DNA from: Streptomyces sp. RB17
GTDB taxonomy: Bacteria; Actinomycetota; Actinomycetes; Streptomycetales; Streptomycetaceae
Assembly (NCBI RefSeq): GCF_009604455.1
Contig: NZ_WEGL01000011.1
Location: 186,001-250,000 of the forward strand
Reading direction: 5' to 3'
Length of the DNA stretch: 64,000 bases
The translations under genes were made by a program, and so were the position numbers. Under the pieces are notes generated by a model. That model saw only the letters and a list, made by a program, of their open reading frames with translations. It made no database searches and was not told the origin of the DNA. Shown here piece by piece: positions 24,818 through 33,970 of this stretch; within the stretch, counting starts at the first letter, position 1; the number at the start of each line of letters is the position of its first letter.

Positions 24818-27169
24818 GTGCGGTGGCGGCGGGTCGCCAGTCAGATCGGTCGGAGCGTCGCCGTATGGGCGGTGTCCACCCTCACCATGCTGGTCCTCGC
24901 CGCACTCCTGCCCGACTTCCAGCTCCAGTCCGCCGACGGCGACAGCGCCACCCGTATCGCAGTGACCGCCGCCTGCGGCGCCGGCGCCTTCGGTGTGCTG
25001 TCGGCCGTGGTGTGGCCGCTCCTGGTCCGGCTCCTGCTGCTCGTACCGGCCCTCGTGCTCGGCCTGCTGGTCTTCTTCCTCAACGGGTCCCTGCTGCTGC
25101 TCGCCCTGCGCATCAACCCCTCCGGCCGGGGTGAGGCGGCCCCCGAGACCGCCGTGATCGTGGCCGCGGTGATGTCCGCCGTCGCCTCGGCCACCGGCGC
25201 GGCCCTCGCCGTACGCGACGACGAGACCTACCGGCGCCGCCTGCACCGCCTCGCCGCCCGCCGCCGCAGATCCGACCCGCCCTGCCCCACCACCCCCGGC
25301 CTGGTCTTCGTCCAGCTCGACGGCGTCGGCCACGACGTCCTCGACGACGCGGTCCGCAACGGGCTGATGCCGACGGTCGCGGGCTGGCTGGGGACGGGCG
25401 ACGGTATGCGATCGACCGCGGACGGCGACGGCGTGCGGTCCGCTGGCGACGGTCTGCGGCGAGCCGGCGGCGATATGCGGTCGACCGGCGACGGTATGCG
25501 GCCGTGTTGCGACGGCCTACGGCGCAGCGGCGACGGTATGCAGTCGACCGTCGACACGCAGCAGACGGACGGTATGCAAGCGACCGTCGACGTGCGGCAG
25601 GCGGACGGTATACAGGCGACCGTCGACGCGCCGCAGCCGAACTGTCCGGCCCGCCCGACCCACCGCCTCACCCCTTGGCGCACCGACTGGTCCAGCCAGA
25701 CCGGTGCCAGTCAGCTCGGCATCCTCCACGGCAGCACCTTCGACGTGCCGGCCTTCCGCTGGTACGAGAAGGACCGCGGGGAGGTGATGGTGTGCAATCG
25801 ACCGACGAGTGCCGCCGAGCTGCAGCGCCGCGCCATACTGCATACAGGCGACGGTGGACTGCTCACCGTGGACGGTGCCAGCCGCGGCAACCTCTTCAGC
25901 GGCGGCGCCGGTGAACAGGCCCTCGTGCTGTCCATCGCGGCCCGCCGCCGAGGCCGGGAGAACCGTTCCCGCGCCGGTTACTTCGCCTACTTCTCCGACC
26001 CCGCAAACGCCGTCCGTACCGCCCTGTCCTTCGTCGCCGAGGTGGTCCGCGAGATCGGCCAGTCCACCCGCGCGCGCATGCGCGGGCAGCGCCCCCGGGT
26101 GAGCCGCGGCGGTCTCTACCCGCTCATCCGCGCCTTCGCCACCGTCGTCGAACGGGACGTCGTCGTCGCGGCGGTGATGGGCGACATGCTCGCCGGGCGC
26201 ACCGCCGTCTACGCCGATCTCGTCGCCTACGACGAGGTCGCCCACCACTCCGGTCCGTGCAGCCGGGACGCCGAGAAGGTCCTGCAGCGCCTCGACCGCT
26301 CCCTCGCCCTCCTCCAGCGGGTCGCCGAGCACGCGCCCCGTCCGTACCGCATCGTCGTCCTGTCCGACCACGGGCAGAGCCCCGGCGAGACCTTCCGCTC
26401 CCGCTACGGCCTCACCCTCGGCGATCTGGTCCGGGCCGGCTGTGGGCTGCATGTGCCGCGCCGGGCAGAACGCACGCACAGCGGTGCCGAGGCCCGGGCC
26501 GCCGTACGCGCGGCGCTGCGCCGGCCCGTGGAGGAGAAGAGCAAGCCGCACCGCCCCACCCCCGGCTCCGAGCCGATCGTGCTGGCCTCCGGCAACCTCG
26601 GCCTGGTCTCCTTCCCCGACGTGCGCCATCGCATGACCAAGGAGGAGATCGACGCCCGCCACCCCGCCTTGCTCACCACCCTCGCCAACCACCCCGGCAT
26701 CGGCTTCCTGCTGGTGCGCAGCGCGGAGTACGGCGGTGTGGTGCTGGGTGCCTACGGCGCCGAAATCCCACTGGACAGGCTCGACGAGCAGCCCGGACCG
26801 CTGGCCCGGTTCGGTCCCGGCGCCGCCGGCGCGGTCCGCCGTACCCACTCGTTCCCGCACACCGCCGACATCATGGTGAACTCCGCCCTCGACCCCGCCG
26901 ACGGCGAGGTCCTCGCGTTCGAGGAGCAGATCGGCTCCCACGGCGGTCTCGGCGGAGCCCAGTCCCACCCGTTCCTGCTCTCGCCGCTGGAGTTGTCCGC
27001 ACCGGTCGACGGCGAGGAGGAACTGACCGGCGCCGAGCAGGTGCATCAGGTGCTGCGCCGCTGGCTGGGCGAGCTGAACGGGCCCCAGGTCCCGCTGACC
27101 GGCGACTCCGGTACCAGCGACTCCGGTACCGACGGCACGGACGGCACCGAGGACGAGCGGGCCGCCTGA
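24818..27169 (+). CDS. Membrane-anchored alkaline-phosphatase-superfamily phosphodiesterase with repeat insertion
   Basis: 783-aa protein. Residues ~10-125 hold four hydrophobic helices of the phage-holin-like type. The rest is an alkaline-phosphatase/phosphodiesterase fold: FVQLDGVGHD near residue 164 (first metal Asp), WSSQTGASQLGILHG with the nucleophile region, AYDEVAHHSG, and VVLSDHGQSPGETF with the DHG metal site, then a C-terminal EEQIGSHGGLGG. Between the first metal motif and the nucleophile lies a ~85-residue repetitive insert (GDGMRS, TDGMQATVD types) with no counterpart expected in the family. GTG 24818 is chosen for GAGGAG eight bases upstream; GTG 24794 is possible. Confidence 0.78.
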   Translation: MRWRRVASQIGRSVAVWAVSTLTMLVLAALLPDFQLQSADGDSATRIAVTAACGAGAFGVLSAVVWPLLVRLLLLVPALVLGLLVFFLNGSLLLLALRINPSGRGEAAPETAVIVAAVMSAVASATGAALAVRDDETYRRRLHRLAARRRRSDPPCPTTPGLVFVQLDGVGHDVLDDAVRNGLMPTVAGWLGTGDGMRSTADGDGVRSAGDGLRRAGGDMRSTGDGMRPCCDGLRRSGDGMQSTVDTQQTDGMQATVDVRQADGIQATVDAPQPNCPARPTHRLTPWRTDWSSQTGASQLGILHGSTFDVPAFRWYEKDRGEVMVCNRPTSAAELQRRAILHTGDGGLLTVDGASRGNLFSGGAGEQALVLSIAARRRGRENRSRAGYFAYFSDPANAVRTALSFVAEVVREIGQSTRARMRGQRPRVSRGGLYPLIRAFATVVERDVVVAAVMGDMLAGRTAVYADLVAYDEVAHHSGPCSRDAEKVLQRLDRSLALLQRVAEHAPRPYRIVVLSDHGQSPGETFRSRYGLTLGDLVRAGCGLHVPRRAERTHSGAEARAAVRAALRRPVEEKSKPHRPTPGSEPIVLASGNLGLVSFPDVRHRMTKEEIDARHPALLTTLANHPGIGFLLVRSAEYGGVVLGAYGAEIPLDRLDEQPGPLARFGPGAAGAVRRTHSFPHTADIMVNSALDPADGEVLAFEEQIGSHGGLGGAQSHPFLLSPLELSAPVDGEEELTGAEQVHQVLRRWLGELNGPQVPLTGDSGTSDSGTDGTDGTEDERAA
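25402..25640 (+). repeat. In-frame tandem repeats inside the phosphodiesterase gene
   Basis: The first part is units of 18-27 bp built on ggcgacggtatgcggtcgacc; the second part is three 36-bp units (DGMQSTVDTQQT, DGMQATVDVRQA, DGIQATVDAPQP). All lengths are multiples of three, so the frame is kept. The insert falls between the first metal-binding Asp and the nucleophile. Confidence 0.85.
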
Positions 27170-27255
27170 AATCCGGCTGCGCCCGCACCGCCGTACGCCC
27201 ACACTGTTCGAGTCGTTCCCGACCGTCCCTCGAACCCCCGCAAGGAGGCCCAGCG

Positions 27256-27500
27256 TTGCAGGCCGCCGTCACCGTCACTCCCGTCCGCGTCCCCGAACTC
27301 CTCCTCGGCCTCGCCACCGTCCGGCCCGTGTTCCGCTGGGACGCCCCCGGCATCGGAAAGTCGTCCCTGGTGCGGGAGTTCGCCGACTCGCTCGGCCTGG
27401 AGTGCGTGAGCCTGCTCGGTACGCAGCTCGCCCCCGAGGAACTGATCGGCGTGCCGCAGATCCGCGACGGGTGGTCGGTGTTCTGCCCGCCGGAGACGAT
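27256..27500 (+). pseudogene. MoxR-like AAA ATPase, N-terminal fragment
   Basis: The TTG at 27256, seven bases after AAGGAGG, opens a MoxR-type AAA ATPase: PELLLGLATVRPVFRWDAPG, Walker A APGIGKSSLVREF near residue 32, then LLGTQLAPEELIGVPQIRDG. Around RDGWSVFCPPETI the frame passes without a stop into an IS1182-type transposase, so Walker B, sensor and lid are missing. MoxR ATPases normally work with a VWA protein to remodel or insert cofactors; the matching VWA C-terminus survives beyond the insertion. The chimeric frame runs to 28386 but cannot give a working ATPase. Confidence 0.75.
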
Positions 27501-28070
27501 CCGGGTGGTACGCGCAGCGTTCCCCAAGGGGACGCTCGCGGTGCGGATCCGGGAGGAGCTGGGGCCGTTGTTTGAGGATGAGGCGTTTGCCGAGGCGTTT
27601 CCCCGGCTGGGGTGTCCTGCCGTCTCGCCCGGGGCGCTGGCCCTGGTGTCGGTGATGCAGTACGCGGAGGGGCTGACCGACCGGCAGGCTGCTGATCAGG
27701 TGCGGGCCCGCATGGACTGGAAGTTCCTCCTCGGCCTTGAGCTGGATGATCCCGGGTTCGATCCCTGTGTTCTGAGCTTGTTCCGGGCCCGCCTGATCGA
27801 GCATGGGTTGGAGCAGAAGACGCTGGAGCTGCTCTTGGAACGCCTGCGGGGGCTGGGATTGCTGAAGGCGGGCGGCCGGCAGCGGACCGATTCCACGCAT
27901 GTGCTGGCGGCGGTGCGGACGCTGAACCGGATGGAGTTCGTCGGTGAGACGCTGCGAGCGGCCCTGGAGGTGTTGGCGGTCGCGGCTCCAACGTGGCTGT
28001 CCGGCCTGGTCACGGCCGAGTGGGCCGAGCGCTACGGGCCGCGCGTGGACGATTACCGCTTCCCCAAGGC
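27495..28070 (+). mobile_element. IS1182-family transposase fragment
   Basis: In frame with the MoxR fragment, this segment reads RVVRAAFPKGTLAVRIREEL, LFEDEAFAEAFPRLG, LVSVMQYAEGLTDRQAADQV, MDWKFLLGLELDDPGFD and RQRTDSTHVLAAVRTLNRME, the conserved N-terminal half of IS1182-type transposases including the TDSTH motif. It stops at VDDYRFPK near 28068; the C-terminal catalytic half and both inverted repeats are absent. The original insertion was therefore followed by deletions that removed the IS ends and the middle of the host genes. TTG/TTC codons are commoner here than in neighbours. Confidence 0.85.
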
Positions 28071-28736
28071 GTCGACCTGGACGGGTTCTACCGGCGCGGC
28101 CTCAGCCGCGGCCTGGATCTGCACCAGGCGCAGGAGCGCGGCTTCCTGCCCGGCGGCCTCGTCCAGGAGATCCGCGCGCTCAGCCATCCGCCGCTGCCCT
28201 GGGACGCGCAGCTCGCCCGCTGGTTCGACGAGTTCGTGCCCCGCCCGGAGCCCGTACGATCCTTCGCCCGCCCCGCCCGCCGTCAGGCCTCCACCCCGGA
28301 CATCCCGCGTGCGGGCCGCTGGTTCCCCCCGGAGGAGATCGCCCGCTGCACCTTCGGGGCGGTCCTCGACACCTCCGGCTCGATGAGCCGGACCCTGCTC
28401 GGCAAGGCGCTCGGCGCGATCGCCTCCTACGCCGAGGCCCGTGACGTCCCGGCCGCCCGCGTGGTGTTCTGCGACGCCGCCCCGCACGACGCCGGCTACC
28501 TCCCGGTCACCGAGATCGCGGGCCGGGTCCGGGTGCACGGGCGCGGCGGTACGGTCCTGCAGCCCGGCATCGACCTGCCGCACCGGGCCGAGGACTTCCC
28601 GCCCGCCGCACCGGTGCTGGTGATCACCGACGGCTGGTGCGACGTGCTGCGGGTGCGCCGGGAACACGCTTGTCCGATCCCGCAGGGAAGTCACCTCCCG
28701 TTCACGCCGCGTGGGCCGGTCTTCAGAGTGCGATGA
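28069..28736 (+). pseudogene. VWA-like (DUF2201-type) protein, C-terminal fragment
   Basis: The ~220 C-terminal residues of a VWA-like metallopeptidase-associated protein. It runs from VDLDGFYRRGLSRGLDLHQA through GFLPGGLVQEIRALSHPPLP to the MIDAS-type CTFGAVLDTSGSMSRTLLGK with DxSxS, then VVFCDAAPHDAGYLP and the second acidic site VLVITDGWCDVL, ending at TGA 28736. The start and N-terminal half are missing: at ~28069 the frame differs from that of the transposase fragment. In intact loci this gene follows moxR, so IS1182 insertion and deletion seem to have collapsed a two-gene MoxR-VWA operon. Confidence 0.75.
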
Positions 28737-28818
28737 GCCCGGATGTGATCGGATAGGAGCACGGAAAACCCCCGTAACGGGATCTCACGTCACGGGACCC
28801 GACGCGAAAGGAACCATC

Positions 28819-29244
28819 GTGGCCACCACGCGCACCGCGCACACGCTCTGGGAAGGCAACCTGCTCCAGGGGCACGGCGTCGTCACGTTCGACTCCTCCG
28901 GCATCGGCGAGCAGCCAGTGTCGTGGGCGTCGCGCGCCGAGCAGGCCAACGGCAAGACCAGCCCGGAGGAGCTGATCGCCGCCGCCCACTCCAGCTGCTT
29001 CTCCATGGCCCTCTCGCACGGTCTGGCCGGCGCCGGCACCCCGCCCACCCGGCTGCAGACCAAGGCCGACGTGACCTTCCAGCCGGGTGAGGGCATCACC
29101 GGCATCCACCTCACCGTGCGCGGCGAGGTGCCCGGTCTGGACGCGGAGGGCTTCGCCTCGGCCGCCGAGGACGCCAAGAAGAACTGCCCGGTCAGCCAGG
29201 CCCTGGCCGGTACGACCATCACCCTGACGGCCGAGCTGGCCTGA
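28819..29244 (+). CDS. osmC: OsmC family peroxiredoxin
   Basis: 141-aa OsmC/Ohr protein, a thiol peroxidase reducing organic hydroperoxides with two cysteines. Both are present: AAAHSSCFSMALSH near residue 56 and DAKKNCPVSQAL near residue 121; TLWEGNLLQGHGVVTF opens the first domain. The GTG at 28819 follows AAAGGA by six bases. It stands alone between the wrecked VWA gene and dnaK, with a terminator hairpin after it. Oxidative-stress function is inferred from family. Confidence 0.9.
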   Translation: MATTRTAHTLWEGNLLQGHGVVTFDSSGIGEQPVSWASRAEQANGKTSPEELIAAAHSSCFSMALSHGLAGAGTPPTRLQTKADVTFQPGEGITGIHLTVRGEVPGLDAEGFASAAEDAKKNCPVSQALAGTTITLTAELA

Positions 29245-29260
29245 CGCTCGTACGGCCCTC

Positions 29261-29293
29261 GATGCCGCGCCCCCGTTCCGGGGACGCGGCATC
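29261..29293 (+). terminator. Strong rho-independent-type hairpin after osmC
   Basis: GATGCCGCG (29261-29269) pairs with CGCGGCATC (29285-29293), and inside it CCCCG pairs with CGGGG around a TTC loop, a 14-bp stem with one internal mismatch. No T tract follows. It separates osmC from dnaK. Confidence 0.75.
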
Positions 29294-29315
29294 GCCGTGT
29301 CCGGGTACCCGGGCA

Positions 29316-29344
29316 TTGACAGCGTCGCGGGCACGTCCTGTGCT
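29316..29344 (+). promoter_or_regulatory. Candidate promoter of dnaK
   Basis: TTGACA at 29316-29321, then 17 bases, then TGTGCT at 29339-29344, 39 bases before the dnaK ATG. The -35 is a perfect vegetative consensus, the -10 is weak. No HAIR element (HspR site) was seen between 29245 and 29382. Confidence 0.4.
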
Positions 29345-29382
29345 GGGAGTGCGGCAGGCGCCCGGGCGGAAGGGGACGGACC

Positions 29383-31251
<1,869 letters not shown>

Positions 31252-31254
31252 CAC

Positions 31255-32095
31255 CGCCCGGGGCTCACGCCGGCCCGGCAGGGAGTGTCCGGCGCTCATG
31301 CCGGTCCACGCGGGGTGCCCGGGGCTCATGCCGGGATCAGAGGGGCCCGGGCTCATGCAGGCGCAGGGCCACCTGGGCTCACCTCGGCTGCGGGGGAGCC
31401 TGTGGTTCACGGCGGGTACAGGGGAGTGTGCGACTCACAACTGCTGTGAGGGCAACCGAGCCTCATACCGGGCAGAGGCGCCCGGGGCCCACACCGGCGC
31501 GAGAACCGACCGGAGCTCGGCCGGCCCGTCAGGCAGCACCCGGGGCTCACGCCGGCCTGGCAGGGAGTGCCCGGGGCCCATGCCGGTCCGCGCGGGGTGC
31601 CCGTCCGGAGTTCATGCCGGTCCGCGCCGGGCGGCCGGGGCTGGCGTCGGTCCGCGCGGGGCGCCCGGGGCTCGCGTCGGCCTGGCAGGGAGTGTCCGGA
31701 GTTCATGCCGGTCCGCGCGTGGCGGCCGGGGCTCGTGCCGGTCCTCGCTGGGCGCCCGGGGCTCACGCCGGCCTGGCAGGAAGTGCCCGGGGCCCATGCC
31801 GGTCCGCGCGGGGGTGCCCGTCCGGAGTTCATGCCGGTCCGCGCCGGGCGGCCGGGGCTGGCGTCGGTCCGCGCGGGACGCCCGGGGCTCGCGTCGGCCT
31901 GGCAGGGAGTGTCCGGAGCTCACGTCGGTCCGCGCGGGGCGCTCGGGCTCACGCCGGCTGGCAGGGAGTGTCCGGAGCTCGACCGGCCCGGCAGGGAGTG
32001 TCCGGATCTCGGCCGGCCCGGCAGGGACCGCCCGGCGCTCGTACCGGTCCGCGCGGGCCCGGGGCTGACGTAGGCCCGCGGGGGGCATCGCGGGG
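31255..32095. repeat. Large tandem array of ~30-31-bp units, non-coding
   Basis: More than twenty imperfect units of two alternating kinds, roughly gggctcacgccggcctggca plus gggagtgcccg, and gggctcgtgccggtccgcgc plus ggggcgcccg. A higher-order block of about 217 bp is duplicated: the junction ccgtccggagttcatgccgg occurs near 31601 and again near 31818. Because units are close to multiples of three, long frames appear on both strands, but none has a ribosome site or known domain. It begins right after the dnaK stop and ends near the TnpB element. Confidence 0.88.
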
Positions 32096-32279
32096 TTCAC
32101 CGGGTTCCTCCGAGGATGCCCTGGCCTTCAGGCCGGGGAGGAATCGGACTCCTGCGGAGCAGGGCAGGGATAGCCGGGTCGCCGTCAGGGCGATCCGGCG
32201 TCCACCCCGCACGGCGGTGATGTCGCCCGCAATGATCAAGAACTCTCAACTGTCAGTCCTCTCAGGTAGGTTCGGATGC

Positions 32280-33500
32280 ATGACGGCAGAGGCGACCACG
32301 AAGGACACCGGGCATGCCCGGTACACCTTCCGTGTGCGCCTGTCGGCTGCCGCGCGGCGCGCACTTGAGGCGGAGTGGGCGCGCTGCCGGTGGATCTGGA
32401 ATGAGTGCGTCGCGAAGTCCCAGCAGGTGCACGCGAAGAACCGGGCGACGGGTGAGAAGGTGACCTGTGGTCCGGGGCAGTTGGACAAGATGCTGACCGA
32501 GGCACGCGGGGTGACGCCATGGCTGGCTGAGGGCGCGAGCGTGCCGCAGCAGCAGGTGATTCGGGACTTTGCCAAGTCCCGTGCCAAAGCGCTGAAGGAC
32601 ATCAAGGACCGGTTGCCGATGCACCGCCGGGCCCAGATGCCCCGCTTCAAGAAGAAGCGGGAGGCGCGGTGCAGCCTCAACTACACGAAGCGCGGTTTCC
32701 GCCTCAAGGACGGCCGCCTGCACCTTGCGGGCCAGATCGTGCTGACGGTGGTGTGGTCGCGGGACCTGCCCGCCGACCCGTCGAGTGTGCGGGTGTACCA
32801 GGACAGCCTGGGCCACTGGTATGGGTCCTTCGTCGTCCCGGCTCAGGTTGAGCCGCTCTCTGAGACCGGCCGCGTCCTGGGCGTGGACTGGGGTGTGAAG
32901 GAGACTGCCACCACCACCGACGACGCCTACGATCTGCCCCATGCCGAGCACGGCAAGCGGGCCGCGCAGCGGCTGGCGAGGTACCAGCGGATGATGGCCC
33001 GGCGCCGGCCTTCGAAGGGACAGCCCGCATCCGCGGGCTACCGGGCCGCGCAGGCGCAGGCGGCGAAGCTGCACAAGAAGATCGCGAGGCAGCGGGAGGA
33101 CACCGGCCGCAAGTGGGCCAAGTCCGTGATGCGCGGCCATGACGGGGTTGCGGTGGAGGACTTTAGGCCGAAGTTCCTGGCGAAGACCACCATGGCCCGC
33201 AAGGCGGCCGATGCCGCCATCGCCGCGACCAAGCGTGCCCTGTGCGAGATGGGCCGCAAGCACGGGCGGGACGTCCGTCTCGTGCACCCGGCGCACACCA
33301 CGATGGACTGTGCCAAGTGCGGAGCGAGAACCAAGCACGCACTACCTCTGTCGATGAGAACGTATGCCTGCACCGTGTGTGGAGCCGTGTCCCCCAGGGA
33401 CAAGAACTCCGCCCGCGTGATGCTGGTCCGGGCAGGTTGGAACCCGGACGGTGTCGAGGGCGTCAGACCACCTGAGCCGCTGGCTCCGGTGGCGGCCTGA
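32280..33500 (+). CDS. tnpB: RNA-guided endonuclease TnpB
   Basis: 406-aa TnpB, the transposon-encoded RNA-guided DNA nuclease ancestral to Cas12. N-terminal wedge region YTFRVRLSAAARRALEAEW and CRWIWNECVAKSQ; RuvC domain with GVDWGVKETA (Asp203), VAVEDFRPKF (Glu293) and SPRDKNSARVML (Asp374); zinc ribbon CAKCGARTKH (Cys344, Cys347) and YACTVCG (Cys364, Cys367). All catalytic and zinc residues are present, so the protein looks active. ATG 32280 gives the usual family length; an ATG 16 codons upstream (32232) is the alternative. The omega RNA would be transcribed through the 3' end and the right hairpin. Confidence 0.9.
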   Translation: MTAEATTKDTGHARYTFRVRLSAAARRALEAEWARCRWIWNECVAKSQQVHAKNRATGEKVTCGPGQLDKMLTEARGVTPWLAEGASVPQQQVIRDFAKSRAKALKDIKDRLPMHRRAQMPRFKKKREARCSLNYTKRGFRLKDGRLHLAGQIVLTVVWSRDLPADPSSVRVYQDSLGHWYGSFVVPAQVEPLSETGRVLGVDWGVKETATTTDDAYDLPHAEHGKRAAQRLARYQRMMARRRPSKGQPASAGYRAAQAQAAKLHKKIARQREDTGRKWAKSVMRGHDGVAVEDFRPKFLAKTTMARKAADAAIAATKRALCEMGRKHGRDVRLVHPAHTTMDCAKCGARTKHALPLSMRTYACTVCGAVSPRDKNSARVMLVRAGWNPDGVEGVRPPEPLAPVAA

Positions 33501-33536
33501 GCCGTAAATCCCCGCTCAGCCCTGGAGGGTGACGAA

Positions 33537-33566
33537 TCCCCTCCCTTCAGGGAGGGGAGCCTTCAA
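33537..33566 (+). ncRNA. Right-end hairpin of the TnpB element, probable omega-RNA 3' scaffold
   Basis: TCCCCTCCC TTCA GGGAGGGGA then GCCTTCAA. In active elements the omega RNA ends with this scaffold and continues 16-20 bases into flanking DNA as guide; here the guide would start at about 33567 and lie antisense to the 3' end of the gene at 33563. RNA existence is inferred from the family, not shown. Confidence 0.5.
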
Positions 33567-33970
33567 ATGAGTGTGGTCAGGTTTCTGATCGCCTCGTGTG
33601 CCCACTCCTGTGCGCCCGCCTCCACTCCGGCCGCGGCACCTGTGGCGACCGGGGCCAGGGCCCCCTTGAGGCCGTTCAGCGCCCGCCGCAGCCGGCCCGG
33701 CTCGGGTGCCTCGGGCCCGGTGATCTCCGCGAGCACCTCCTCGGCCGCGGCCTCGGCGTCCACCTGGTCCTGCTCCGCGAGGCCCGCCTGCGGCAGCTGC
33801 AGCAGCAGGTCGCCCACGAGCTGCGCGAGCGCCTCGAAACCGGGTGCGGGCGCGGTGTCGTTCCGCTGGTACTGGGTGACGGTCTGGTTTCCCCAGGCGA
33901 TCTGGTTGCCCGAGACGGGTCCGAGGAACACCGGACCGCCGGGGGCGCCCTGCTGCTGCGGGTCGGTCAT
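33563..33970 (-). CDS. Small helical protein with N-terminal QIA-x-GN motif
   Basis: 135-aa protein of unknown function. Residues 13-33 read PVFLGPVSGNQIAWGNQTV plus TQ and align with the C-terminal tail of the adjacent beta-helix protein (11 of 21 identical). A proline-rich linker leads to a helical, acidic middle (ALAQLVGDLLLQLPQAGLAE) and a small-residue helical end (LAPVATGAAAGVEAGAQEWA). Its start overlaps the stop of the beta-helix gene (ATGA), so they are co-translated. The TGA stop at 33563-33565 lies in the TTCAA end of the TnpB element, so the original C-terminus may have been longer. Confidence 0.72.
   Translation of the reverse strand: MTDPQQQGAPGGPVFLGPVSGNQIAWGNQTVTQYQRNDTAPAPGFEALAQLVGDLLLQLPQAGLAEQDQVDAEAAAEEVLAEITGPEAPEPGRLRRALNGLKGALAPVATGAAAGVEAGAQEWAHEAIRNLTTLI

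Larger units (their letters stand above)
32119..33566 (+). mobile_element. IS1341-type element carrying only tnpB (IS200/IS605 superfamily)
   Basis: A single tnpB gene without tnpA, bracketed by two similar TTCA-loop hairpins: CCCTGGCC/GGCCGGGG at 32119-32138 on the left and TCCCCTCCC/GGGAGGGGA at 33537-33558 on the right. The right hairpin followed by GCCTTCAA resembles right ends of IS605-type elements, where the omega RNA ends and the guide begins in flanking DNA. The left boundary is uncertain, since the left hairpin might be the right end of an older element. No terminal inverted repeats, as expected. Confidence 0.65.

Noticed and set aside
31255..32095. CRISPR-like repeat array
   Set aside because: Units follow one another without unique spacers and alternate between two related types; no cas genes are near.
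32280..33500. Cas12f-type CRISPR nuclease
   Set aside because: Length, lone position with IS605-type hairpins and lack of an array fit TnpB, not a CRISPR effector.
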